DNA of 64,000 nt, taken from assembly GCA_018343915.1 (NCBI GenBank), contig JABRWF010000007.1, positions 1,612,001-1,676,000 of the forward strand, read 5' to 3'. The stretch comes from Agroathelia rolfsii. Its lineage: Eukaryota > Basidiomycota > Agaricomycetes > Amylocorticiales > Amylocorticiaceae. Position numbers and translations under genes: made by a program. Positions 13,519 to 24,380 of this stretch are shown in pieces (position 1 is the stretch's first letter; each line of letters opens with the position of its first letter). Under the pieces are notes generated by a model. That model saw nothing but the letters and a program-made list of their open reading frames with translations, made no database searches and was not told where the DNA came from.

Positions 13519-15815
13519 GCTACTAGCGAGAGGCCTCGGTGGTCAAAGGAAAGGATGAGCAGCTTCTTTTGATGAGAGAGAGGAGGGCAGACCGAGAGGA
13601 GTCGGACTGTACGAATTCATCGGGTTTAAGTAGCTACCATGAAGACGAGGCCCATTTGGCTCAGTTTAGACGCCTTGATTATTGAGGAATGTAAAATGAC
13701 ACAGACATGATGTTGATCTGGATCATGCGCTTAGTTTGGGTAGTCCTGTCGGTGCATGGTCCGCTGACCCGCTTTTAGTGCCTTCACTTCTCAGCGGCTC
13801 AGCCACGGTTGCCGTGCCTTTGATAGCCTGAGAAACATGTTAGGATTGTAAATCAGTCATGGGGTGACTGGAAGGTAGAGATAGCCGAGTCGCCGTAGCT
13901 CCACTAGGGCACGAACACTTGCGCGCGTATCGTATTCGTGTCGTCGCTTACAAACCGGGATCCATCTTCCTAAGGAGAAGATTCCAAATCAGACCAAAAA
14001 GTGGTGTTTCGGGCTGGACTGATAAACTTTGTAACAAGTTGATTCCCAGAGTATTATTAGCTTAGCAAGAATACTGATAACCGAGTTGCAACATTAATTC
14101 GGACATTTTATCAAGTGCCGTACAGCTGTTGCGAGTGAGGGAACTTGAAGTCTTGCCTTGAACAGCAACTTGAACTGAAGCAAGGGGAAAGATTCTCCGT
14201 TCTTTAACCTGATTCCAGCTCTCTACCCCCACTCCTCACCCCACTTCCCGACGGACCGGCATGCGTATTCTAGTGGCGAGAAGAGCAATAAAATTCGGCA
14301 GCAAACACATAGCGGCCTCAATAATTCGATATGAATTTTTCTGTATTACTCTGGAGAGCAGAACTAAGCCAGCGGACAAATCGGCATAACCCTTCGCAAC
14401 ACTCCAGGGACTGGCGTAAAAGATCTGCCATCGTCATCCAGAATGGCGTCCTCTTGATCGTCGTGCACAATTGGTGCCATTTTAGTGATACACCAACTTG
14501 AAGCTCAACCTGTGAGTGAGCGCAGCGAACGTCGGAGTCTGCCTACTGGATATTCAAGTCAAGCCAGAGAAACGTCTAGCGCATTATGACATGCACGACA
14601 CCTCCTTTTTGTCAGTGCGGAACTCAGGCTCCGCAATTTGGTAATACAGTCGCAGTGTGTTTAAAGATAGATAATTCAAAAAGTGCATCATGGCTATGCA
14701 ATATGAATCGAATTCTCGGGGGCGAGCCAATTGCCGGTAGCTTCAATACATTCCTGGTGGTGAATGTGGATTGCTGGCTTGCTGGCTTGCATATACCCAG
14801 ACTCTTTACCAGTGACAACGACAACAACAACAATTGTGAATGATGATTGTGGAGGTGCCTCTTAGATTAACATCAAAGTGACTCGGATTCGGAGGAAACG
14901 GCGATTCTGATATAATCACATGGTACGTACAATAGCCACCATTACAATTCAGATCAAGTATACAATGATGAAAATAATCGGGTTATAGATATGAATATTA
15001 AATATTATTGAATGGTCAATCTAATTCAAGGGGGGGGGGGGGGGACAATGCACTACATACATGTACTACTGGCATCATTCACTCGGCCAGGTCCGATAAT
15101 GATGTATCCATATCATATCAATGACTCGGATGCCAGTCTGTAGATCTGAAAAAGTCCAGTTACTTCCCAAATATAAAATAAATCGAGCAGGGCTTTACAG
15201 ATGCCTTGGTCACCAGACAGACGCGGCCGACGAAATGGCATACAGATAGCTTCAGCCTTGAAGTATCTGCTGTAGCTGTCAGTGTCTGAGTCCTCTGACT
15301 GATGCAAACCGTTGCAGTGTACGGCGTGTCATTCTGCGTCAAGACTTGGTAAGGGGGAGGGGCTTGCAACACGATCATATATCATCCATCAGCTAGAACC
15401 CTGAATTTTTTTTTGACAGCGCCGTATGGAAACATGGTCACGTCCCTTCTCACGGAGAAAAGGATGTAGCACAACTGAACAATGTAATTACTGGTGTTGA
15501 CATTAACCTATGGTACTACCTCTATGTATCATCGGTCGTGTATGCGTGAGTTCCGATCATGAAAGCGTGGATACTAGTATTCAAAATAGAAATACAGAAT
15601 CAGAGTATATAGGCAAATAAATACGGGAAAACTGTATGACGATAGGGTTTCCAATATAGAGCAAAAGGAAATGGAAACACGCGCATAGTGACCCGCTGTG
15701 GAGCTCGTGATCGCAAAACAGCCGTAAGAAGCTAACTTCTATGCTAAGCACTCTAGTCCTCAATGAAGGTTTGCACAGTGTGCTGAACACTAATCTTGAG
15801 CTCGTTGGTCTAATA
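13519..15815. other. Gene-poor spacer between the two DUF6534-like paralogs
   Basis: About 2.3 kb in which no reading frame looks like a real gene. The left part is the promoter of copy A and the right end the 3' flank of copy B. A run of 15 G is noted separately. No terminal repeats, transposase fragments or RNA genes were recognised. Confidence 0.5.
15030..15044 (+). repeat. Homopolymer tract, 15 G
   Basis: Uninterrupted G15 in the spacer between the DUF6534-like paralogs. Shorter G12 tracts also occur at 32156-32167 and 52896-52907. Confidence 0.95.
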
Positions 15816-17648
15816 TTAACGTATAATCAATATATGCGCATGATGACCGGTGGGATCAGCAGTTGGAGTCAAACGACCAACCTTGCTTGCGCTTTGCCAT
15901 CCTGCTCCATTTGAGTCTCGCGGCGTAACCAAGAATGCGTCGTTAGTAGTTGGCGTCGCTTCAGGGCTGGTATTTCCTCTTCTGGACGATGGGAACAGCG
16001 GAACAATCGGTACATCCTGATGAGTCCCCTTTGACCTGTTGGGATCACGGAGACCCGTGCGCGCGTGCAACGTAGCGAGGAGTGAGTTTGAGTAGACTGC
16101 GGGTGATCAAATGTAAGAATGTAAAAGGAAATATAACCCAGACTGGTTCATACGTTTACTGATGACGAAGTGGATGCCAAGGAAGACAAGGTTATCTTCT
16201 TTAACCCACTAGGTGATGTAAAAGCCATGAGTCTTCTACACTTTTGGAAATGTATCTCCGAGACATACGAATATCAGAGAAATAACAGCACCCGCACTGG
16301 TGAGGCTTCCATTTTCGAGGGTATGTCGGATTAGTGTGTCTAATATATGATCCGTACTAGCGCGCATAGCACGAGTTTCAGTACCAGTGCATCGCAATCA
16401 TAATTGCGAGTTGCTCACCGTTTAATTCCTTGTCTGTTTCTGCGAAGAAGGAAGTACATGGACGCGGTAATGAGGATATCTGCGGCTGCAGATGTGGCCA
16501 ACCCGAGGGTGAATACCCACTAATGTAGTGGGGGGTATGAATCATCTTGTTTTAGAAGAAAAAGGAAAGAAGCTCAGCTTACTTCATAGTGAGCTTTGAA
16601 TTTCTCATACGTCCTGAGCTTGATCCTATATAGACTTTAGTACAAGAAGATGAAACATTTCTAAAAAAGCCTACATCAACCCCATGGAGCCTGGGTAATC
16701 CATGAAATCTTACATCTCGGAGAAATGCGTAAATCCACTTACAATATGCAGCAACCATTCTGACTAGTGCAATTAAAGCAATGGGTGCTGCAAGCAAGAA
16801 GCTTCCGCTCACTATTACTGGGATGAGTAACCCGCAATTAGAAAGAATAGTGATTTTTACATTGTCCAATGCGGCGTGCAAAGAAACTGATTTATATGGC
16901 AAAATAAGACTATTGGGTAATATCGTGTGTAGTTTAGGACATACCACTGAACTACAAATGTTGACATGGCCTAGAAAATCAAACACCAATCAGTTCTCGT
17001 CCATTCATTTAGAGTCAACGAAGAGACTCGTACAGTAAATGAAACAGTCAGCTATTTCCAGAAAACTTTAGCTTCATGTCGTTTGAGGGTGTCCAAATAA
17101 TGATGATCTCACCGCAATTTTCCTAGCATTGAAGACGCAGATGAGTAAGCAAGGGCATAGGTATGCAAGACGAAATGGTACACACCATCCAATTATCTGG
17201 ATTACTTGCGGACTTCCGTATCCCGTAATGCAGTAATTCCACAAACCCATTACAATACAGATGGAATGGAGAAAATCGAGGATCCTATGAACTCGGACTG
17301 TCAGAAAAACAATCGCTTTCTGCTAATAGGCATGGGTTATGCACCAAATGGAAGCAACCTGTCAAATCGCATAAGCTCATTTAAACTTCTGCACTGGATC
17401 AGAGAAATGAAAGGTACCATAGTTTTGAGGCTTGGTTTGTCCGCCGTGAATACTCTAAAGTATTGAGCGCATTGGTTTCCTAGGACGCCAGAGAGACTAA
17501 GGAGGACAGGGAAGCATTCAGTTATAATAAGCAGTTCATTTCAGTAGCAATGGATGATACAGTCATACCAAATAGCTGCTAGGCTGCCCAAGAGAATAGA
17601 GCCAAAATTGCTCTCAATATTGACACCGGACATGGTCTGTAAGTACAT
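15816..17648 (-). CDS. DUF6534-type multi-spanning membrane protein, copy B
   Basis: Paralog of the neighbouring gene at 11585-13518, same strand and order. The start at 17648 gives MYLQTMSGVNIESNFGSILL; the internal ATG at 17633 is a good alternative. After an intron at the same place as in copy A the frame gives CLSGVLGNQCAQYFRVFTAD and KPSLKTM. Then VASIW and ILDFLHSICIVMGLWNYC follow. An exon of the middle part reads LLIPVIVSGSFLLAAPIALI. The C-terminal exon has HARTGLRDPNRSKGTHQDVP with a disordered Ser/Thr tail ending HAHILIIR. Function is unknown; signalling or sensing is only a guess from topology. Confidence 0.72.
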
Positions 17649-19021
17649 GGTAAAGGAGTGGAAAGGAAGGAGGGAGACGGTTGTGCGAGGGGTAGACAAC
17701 ACAGCAAGGGAGCAGCAGATGCAAGGTCTAAAACCGGCCATTAATAGATAGCTTAACTAATGACTGGTTATCGATAAGCCATCATCCGGAACAGCTGTCG
17801 GCGGTGGAAGGACATCTGATCATAGTTGAAATCTGAGTCAACAGAAAGGGACCCAGGGATGGTATCAGACAAGCGCAAGTAAGCCGGTCGGGTGCTGTTT
17901 CCCCCATGGCGTCGATGATGGCTGCACGGAGGGGTTGCATAACCCGAAACAGTTCGCGGCCAGAAGGTCAGACAACAATTGATTCATTTGATAGAGTTAT
18001 GTCTCAGAAAGCCGTTCTTATGGCTGTTTTTGTCACCGCTGTGCCTTTATTTTCCACTGGCATCTGGAAGGGAGTGGCTTTGTCTCAGACTCTGGTGACA
18101 AAGTACAGTAGAGACCCAATGGCAAGCCAAGCTCGGAGTTATCAAGGTCATTTATCTTTCTCTACAGATGAGAAAAGGCTCGAGGAAGCACGTCACGACG
18201 ACCTGTAGTGGTCTTCAACCCCAAATGGCAGGTAAGAGAAAACGAGAAGCCTTCGGGGCGCACTTGGCAAGGCCACCATGGGTATCAGCATTGCATCAAC
18301 GTCTATTCGGCTCTCCTTTGTTAATTTAAACCTTGAAAATATATGCAGCAGGAAGCGGGAGTCCGCTGCTTTATGCGACAGCCCGGATGGCTGGACAGAG
18401 GGTGGACCGGGTCCGGCCTGAGGACGGCAGTTGGTACCGGTAGTAGGCACCAACATTGCAATTCAGGAGTGAAGCCGAAAAAAGTAAATGAAATGGCAAA
18501 AGACAGAATAAAAATGCAGGGCGGTCTGGGTCCGTTACTAGCGTCACTGGCAGACGGATCTTTGATGTCGGTACGAGCTCAGAAGCCTTGGATGATATAC
18601 TCTTCCTTCTCAACTGGATCATCACACGACATTCCATTCCGCCGGCGGGCACAGCACATACGGCACTCAGCATTTGTGATGGTTCGCCTTGAGTGATAGG
18701 CACGTAGCAACATTATTACAGTGAGATCATTTACAGGACAGCCAACAAATCAGACGTTGATGTTCGGTGTCTATTTTCCAGATACCATATACAAGTCATG
18801 TCCAACTCGATACGGATACGACAGTTGTAGGGCGACATTTCATGGACGTGATATCCTGATGAATGATCTCCACTCTGAAGGCCGCGTCAACAATCTATTC
18901 ATTATGCATATTAGGTTAACAATTTACAGCCGAATTCTAAAGAAAGCGAGAAGAAAACAGCTAAATGTATTAAATTATAATAGATGATCATATCTCTAGC
19001 ATAATGAGGTATCTGCGGCGC
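17649..19021. other. Gene-poor spacer
   Basis: About 1.4 kb between the DUF6534-like copy B start and the TFIIB-like stop. Short frames such as 17906-18208 (+) carry no recognisable domain and no splice support. The left end would be the copy B promoter, the right end the TFIIB-like 3' flank. Confidence 0.5.
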
Positions 19022-21022
19022 CTATACCTCTTCTTCGTATTCACCCTCATCAATGAGGGCGTCGTGATAAAACCTGTCATCGTCAACAAGGCAATCAAAA
19101 CGCATATTTGGTTCAGCATACCCGTCATCCTCTTCAGTGACGAAGAGGAATTGTGCCTGATCCAAATTGAATTCCTCCTGCTCCCCTTCGCCCTCTTCTA
19201 GCACTTCTACCTCACGGTCCTCGTTCCCATGTTCATCATTCAGCACGCAATCAGCATCTAAACCAAGGCTAGCCAATACAGCATAGTTGATTTTGGACGT
19301 TTTCGTCCTTGATGAATTGGTCAAATGACCAGTTCCTCGTGCCTCTTGTGCCTTTTTCCTTTTCTTAGTGCGTGCTCGTGAGGCCTCCTTGTCTTTAACG
19401 CTCTTTATGCGGCACACCTCGGTATTCTCATCTTCGTCAGGCCATTCGTCCACCATAATGCGAGCGAGGGCGGAAACTTCCTCGGGAGGGCGTAGTATGC
19501 CTTCCCACTCTCCAGGACTAAACAGTATCGCATCCAACTCGTTGCCGTCTTCTGGTAAATCTTCTGTCCCGTTGGCAGCTATGTATAGCTGCAGCCGCGA
19601 AGGATTTCGTCCATGTTTTGTACCCGTTACGGCGGGTTCATGGTGCATATACGCTATGAGCGACATGCCATAAGTAGTCGTAGCCCACGACGGTCGCTTC
19701 AACGCCTCGTATGGGATCGAACACCCCTCCGGATTGCGTATGAACTCTGCAACATACTCTATCGTATTCAGCTTTTGTTTCTTGCGTGGTGGCTTGTGAC
19801 CGGGACTATTTTCCTCCCGCTGTTGTTGTCCATGTTCATGTCCATTAACCCTGACTCCATTCTCGACGGAAGAAGAATACCCAGTTACAGCCGCTACAAC
19901 ACCTCCAGCCTTCTGTAGACGTCGCTTGATCTCTTCCGTACTCACCCCGTTCGCCTTTAAAATCTCCTGTAGACCACCGAGAGCCAGCCACCGGCGCTTC
20001 GATTCATAAGTCGACCCGAGCCGAGCACGCACCCAGGTAACCTTGTCCGCCAGCGAGCAAAACATCTCAAGCAAAGCCTTGTATCTTTCCATAACTGCAC
20101 CCGGCGTCTGATACACATGCGGCGTCATGTGCTTGAAGAACTCTTTGAGCAGTGTGATTGGCTTCGAGAGCGACATCTCGATGGAGTACGCGAGTAGCGC
20201 ACATGCGACAGAGTGCGCTTCTGGCGCGGACCAGGGCGTGGGCCAGCATGCCTGAATAAAAGTGCAGAGTGTGGGCAAATGTCGAGTTGCCGTGGCCTCT
20301 GGCTCAGCAGTGATGAAGATCGGTTTAAGATTGTCTACCAGCTTGACTATAGGTGCTGTCTGTTGACTTGTTGTGTGTTTGGTTAAATGCTGGAAGGCGC
20401 AGCGGAGACGGGGGATGTACACTTGCGGTTTGGCCGCCTCGAGAGGTATATCTGAGTTCGCCACCTCGTGGACGAGGCCAAGTATGGCGTTCACGGATCC
20501 GCCGGACTCTTGGGCAATCTCCTGGACGAATTCAGGGAAATGGCCGTTGCGACGAAGAGCGACAATAAGGGATGCGGCGGCGTAGGAATGCATGGTTCTG
20601 CCGCCTACTCGTTTGCCATTCTCTACTGCCCTGATGCAAGCTTGATTGCAAATATTGAAGGTACTTTCCTCAAGGGATGAAGTATTAGTAGCGGCACACA
20701 GACCGCTAATGAATACTCGTCGATCCACCTATGTAATAATAATAAAATAGTTAGATAGCCTTGAAAACAGTACATGTAGAATAAGATCACATACTGCTGC
20801 TGACTGCGCAGCCTTCTCCCTGCTCTGACCGGGAAGATTCCAGTTCCTTTGCCCTTTTAATAAGGTCGGCTGTCGTGCAGTGTTGATGCCCGTGCCAATT
20901 ACTTCAAGTTGCGTGTATTCATGATGAATTGTAGGTGCATCGTTCACCGTAGCACAGACGCTGCAGACTTCTTCGCCGCTGTCTTCGAGAACCCATCGGT
21001 GGTTGCTACAGGTTATATCCAT
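19022..21022 (-). CDS. TFIIB-like transcription factor with zinc ribbon and cyclin-type repeats
   Basis: Predicted nuclear general transcription factor of the TFIIB/BRF/Rrn7 superfamily. The start at 21022 gives MDITCSNHRWVLEDSGEEVC; C-x2-H then C-x2-C (CSVC) form a TFIIB-type zinc ribbon with a short spacer. One phase-0 intron (about 20729-20799) joins AAQSAA to VDRRVFISGLC. A first cyclin-like repeat contains GKRVGGRTMHSYAAASLIVA and ends near LGLVHEVANSD. A second, weaker one covers APEAHSVACALLAYSIEMSL. The long C-terminal half is charged, with a basic stretch (RARTKKRKKAQEARG) and an acidic end (GEYEEEV). Length is about 645 residues, longer than TFIIB. I cannot decide between a Pol III BRF, a Pol I Rrn7-like factor and a separate paralog. 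Confidence 0.65.
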
Positions 21023-21489
21023 GACATAGTACAATGAGAAGGTTCCGATACTGGCACCTACTTTTTGACGCGGTGGAGACTCGGCGAATCCGCTCTATCG
21101 ATGGTAGTAGTAGTATGAGAACAACTTGGAAATATTATCATATAAACATCCGGTATTCACGTGATATGACGAGGCAGTTGAGTGCCTCCAATTACTATAA
21201 TATTTTCAAGTAATTGCAACTGATGCTGCTGCGACATGGATGCTATCGAATAGACCAATGGTATGTGTCCGGAGGAAATAGGAGAAAGAGAAAGGAAATG
21301 TATGCAAGTTTGCCGTGAAAAAGGCAGCGAAAGTGGGTACAGATCATGATATTGGTCAAATGACCCCTAGGCCCCATTCAAAAAAGTAGATAGATAATCA
21401 GCACATCTTCAGCGGCTTGTTCCTACTGCAAGCCCGCTACCCTAGAAGGGCTAGTCGTCCCTTTTACGTCCCTATCATTTTGTTATCAA
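21023..21489. other. Spacer between SHR3-like stop and TFIIB-like start
   Basis: 467 bp of promoter of the TFIIB-like gene and 3' flank of the SHR3-like gene. No gene or clear motif recognised. Confidence 0.5.
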
Positions 21490-22192
21490 TCATGAGGGTG
21501 CCGGTGTAGCCTCTCGTGTTTGGTCTTCGCCTTCCGCATCACTAGCTATCAGACTATCGTCCTCGTCTTCGCCTTGTGATACCCACCGGCGGGCGGCTTG
21601 CAAACCGAGGATGCCCGTCAGGGCTACACTACTGATGAGGTTATTAGATGCTAAGGCTAATGTTGAGTTGCGCAGGGCTGGTGAGACGATAGAAGTGATG
21701 GGTAACGCAATAGAGGAATAGTTATTGAGGATGCCTAGGAGAAGGACATAGGAGTTAGTTAACGATATAATAACTTGCTATTGAAATTGCAATCAACATA
21801 CTAGGAATGACAGTATAGATGTACATTCCGACCGTAGTCATATATAAAACTAGACAAAAAAAAAAATTAGTGTCTGTTCAAGCATAAGTCTCGATATCAG
21901 TGTATAGGGAGAACATACATATACTGCCCCCATCAAACATAAAATTGATCGCCTCTCCGTCCTTGAGGCTCCAGACGAGCGTGCTCCCGCCGAGAACGAC
22001 GACGAAACCGAGCACGTACAGGATGTAGGCCGGACCCCGAGTTAGAATGGTGTAGTACGACGCTGCTGTGAGCAGGTTCGCGTCCGTCACAGGCTGCTTC
22101 CAGAGCGTGAGGGCATCCGCAATCCAATGTGTAAAGAGTGCGCCGAGTAAGAAAGAGGTCGCGCAAACGGCGACGGTAACTCTGAGGCCCAT
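21490..22192 (-). CDS. SHR3: SHR3-like ER chaperone for amino acid permeases
   Basis: ER membrane packaging chaperone that keeps amino acid permeases from aggregating before COPII export. The start at 22192 opens MGLRVTVAVCATSFLLGALF, followed by THWIADALTLWK, the family's first helix and lumenal motif. Next are RGPAYILYVLGFVVVLGGST and SLKDGEAINFMFDGGSI. After a 70-nt intron comes MTTVGMYIYTVIP. The last exon has NNLISSVALTGILGLQAARR and an acidic tail ending EATPAPS. Four hydrophobic segments and about 190 residues fit the family (yeast Shr3 is about 210). A leucine codon frame continues upstream but the first ATG is at 22192. Confidence 0.75.
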
Positions 22193-22553
22193 GACCAATT
22201 CAAGGAAAGGAGGTGAGTTGAGCGACGTAGAGGGGCCTGTACTAGTACAAGTTGCTGGTCAGGCAAGCCGTAGAGCGATCGTAAATAAAACTGTACTTGG
22301 ACGCTCAGCCTCAGGCTAGCCTATAAACGCCAAAGGGCGTGTAACATGTAAATCCGAGTAATAGCGGGCCGCGTAAAGGCTCGGCACGTGCCTCAATGAC
22401 CAAACATGATGAACTCGGAACATTGGCTATTAACCAAGATGGCATTATATGATGGGTTTAAAATACAAAACTATAATACATTTTGATTTCCTGTTGCCCT
22501 TGTCCCGAGTTCCAAATGACAGGAAGGCTTTCTTTTTAACTCCCCCCCCCCGT
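22193..22553. other. Spacer between small unknown gene and SHR3-like start
   Basis: 361 bp. Includes a run of C on the plus strand at 22542-22551, right after the stop codon of the small unknown gene. No gene seen. Confidence 0.5.
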
Positions 22554-23139
22554 TTACTCCTTTTTGGAGTAACCGAGGGCATCCATGCCGGCCTGCTTGG
22601 CTTTCTCGTCGCCCATAGCATGGCCATAGGCAAGGTTGGCAATACCACCGGCGTATGTTGCTGCAGTTGAAGCAAGCGAGGGGTTGGTTGTCTGGTTAGA
22701 AGGTCCAGAGGTAGTGTTTGCCCAACCATCATCTATGATGGACTGTGATCAGAAACCAGGTCATAATTGCGTTGCCCAGCTTAACGCTCACCTTTGTTAG
22801 AATTTTCGTTCAGAGGATCAATATTTGTGGTTTCAATGATGCCAGGTCGGCCTTCAACCACGCCAGCCGTCTTCGAGAAGTTACGGCTGGCTTGACGATC
22901 GCCCTCAAAATTGGCGGCGGCGCCAGCACCTATATCATCGGTGGTTGGATCATGGACCTAACAGACGAAAGGTGATAAGCATACTTAGGAGAATACAGAC
23001 CGCTGAAAGCTACTAAACATACAAAGTTGGCTGCCAGAGGATCGCTCATGTCAGAATGGGCGGTGGGGTTAGCTACACCAGGGTGCACATCAATACCACG
23101 AGCACCGCCGAGGGTAACGTCTTTGTCGTTCAAGGACAT
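22554..23139 (-). CDS. Small hydrophilic protein of unknown function
   Basis: Three exons give a clean protein of about 153 residues. The start at 23139 reads MSLNDKDVTLGGARGIDVHP. Exon 2 holds GAGAAANFEGDRQASRNFSK and TAGVVEGRPGIIETTN. Exon 3 ends GHAMGDEKAKQAGMDALGYS-KKE. Introns are GT...AG (about 22955-23024 and 22736-22792) and keep the frame. It is rich in Gly, Ala, Asn and Asp with no signal peptide or membrane segment, so it is likely disordered or stress-related. The GDEKAKQAGMDALGYSK end faintly resembles CsbD/LEA-like hydrophilic proteins, but I do not recognise the family. Weight rests on frame-preserving introns and composition. Confidence 0.65.
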
Positions 23140-23546
23140 GATGATGAGTGTATGTGATTTATGTAAATGAGCTTGAGTGAAGAGAGTTGATGAAAGTGAG
23201 TGTCTGTTATTTAGAAACCTAGGCAGGGCTTTTATCTGCAACAGAGGCGGCTGTGTTCCAGTGGAGTCGATGACGCAAAGAAGATAAGAGCATCCTTGTC
23301 AATCCAAGCGAAGTTGGTGACCGTTCAAGTGGCCATAGCCATAAGACTCATGTTTTCGTTGGTGACGCCATAGGCAATCCATACCATGATATCACGTGCC
23401 ATGTGGACATTGGCCCTAATTACAAGAAATAATATTGTTAAATGATCACGTGAGCCTGCGCGCCTGCCTGGGAAGGCTACAATATTATCGTCATTAACGG
23501 TCTATGTATGCTATCTTGCGTGGTCATCTAGGCTCGTATTCTCTGT
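23140..23546. other. Spacer between RsfS-like stop and small unknown gene start
   Basis: 407 bp. The left part should be the promoter and 5' leader of the small unknown gene, with a pyrimidine-rich minus strand near 23170-23210. No gene recognised. Confidence 0.45.
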
Positions 23547-24286
23547 TCAGGGCTTGGGACCAGTGGGATATATCTCAGTACCACTGAAGTACTTATCTCT
23601 CACGTCCTCACTCATGACATGGACTGCAAAGTCGCCTCCGTCAACCATGGCCCAACCATTATGCATTCGCTTCTTCGAGTTGGGAGGGAGTCGTACAGGA
23701 GGATCTGCAGTCAATAACTGGAGGTTTCGTGAGCCAGAGGAATGCAAAACATAGCAAAGAAATAGCGTACAGTTTTTCGTACCACTCGGATAACAGACTC
23801 AATTGCACCTCGATTTTCCGTCCCTTTCTTCACCTGGGCAACTACCCACCAACGCCAGAGTCCATTGCCACCACCTATATCATCCGCCATGGGTATTCCC
23901 TCCCCCGCGTACGTTCTACCGCGTAGCCGTCTAGCGCCTCTTGGAGGACTTGGAGGGAGCCCAGGCCCAATAGGCATAGATGGTGGTGGGCACACCAGCA
24001 ACGTAGAGGTATCTAGATGTGGGGATTTTGATAATTGTTTATGCAGCAGCTTCAGATATTCTGGTGCAGAGTTAGGCAAAGGTGCTGGTGCTGCTGCCTC
24101 TTGCTTTGCTAGATGCGGAGGTCGGTTGTAGTCCGTTCGAAGTGGCAAGGATGGTGCATCTTCAGGATCGACAAACCAAGGCAGAGGTGTAGTAGCTGCT
24201 GCTGTAGGAGTGGCATGGTAATATCGTTGGATAGGCCTGCGGCAGGTAGCGACAGCAGCAGCTGAGAGCAGACGCAGAGACTGCAT
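23547..24286 (-). CDS. RsfS/ATP25-type mitochondrial ribosome silencing factor-like protein
   Basis: Predicted mitochondrial matrix protein that binds the large ribosomal subunit. The start at 24286 opens MQSLRLLSAAAVATCRRPIQ, a basic, Ser/Ala-rich targeting presequence. A Pro-rich linker follows, then WRWWVVAQVKKGTENRGAIE and SVIRVVRKT. An intron ending in cctccag joins LLTADPPVRLPPNSKKR. RMHNGWAMVDGGDFAVHVMS then matches the RsfS signature 'GW-x-hydrophobic-D-x-GD-x-x-VH', followed by DVRDKYFSG. It ends YPTGPKP, about 215 residues. Two exons. It is divergent from SPF45 across 94 bp. The family call rests on the GW...D...VH block only; an ATP25 N-terminal relation is equally possible. Confidence 0.6.
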
Positions 24287-24380
24287 AATTGAAATTGTAG
24301 TAATGTGTGAACAAGAAGCAGTGCAGTGAGAAGGCTGCTCAACAAGTCCCGCTGGATTCAATTCTTGACCACAAACCACG
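24287..24380. promoter_or_regulatory. Very short divergent promoter, RsfS-like / SPF45
   Basis: Only 94 bp separate two head-to-head start codons, so the 5' leaders and core promoters must overlap or be very short. No TATA box seen. Confidence 0.6.

Noticed and set aside
17906..18208. 100-codon plus-strand open frame with one hydrophobic stretch
   Set aside because: No domain, no splice-consistent neighbours and no promoter context; could not be supported as a gene.
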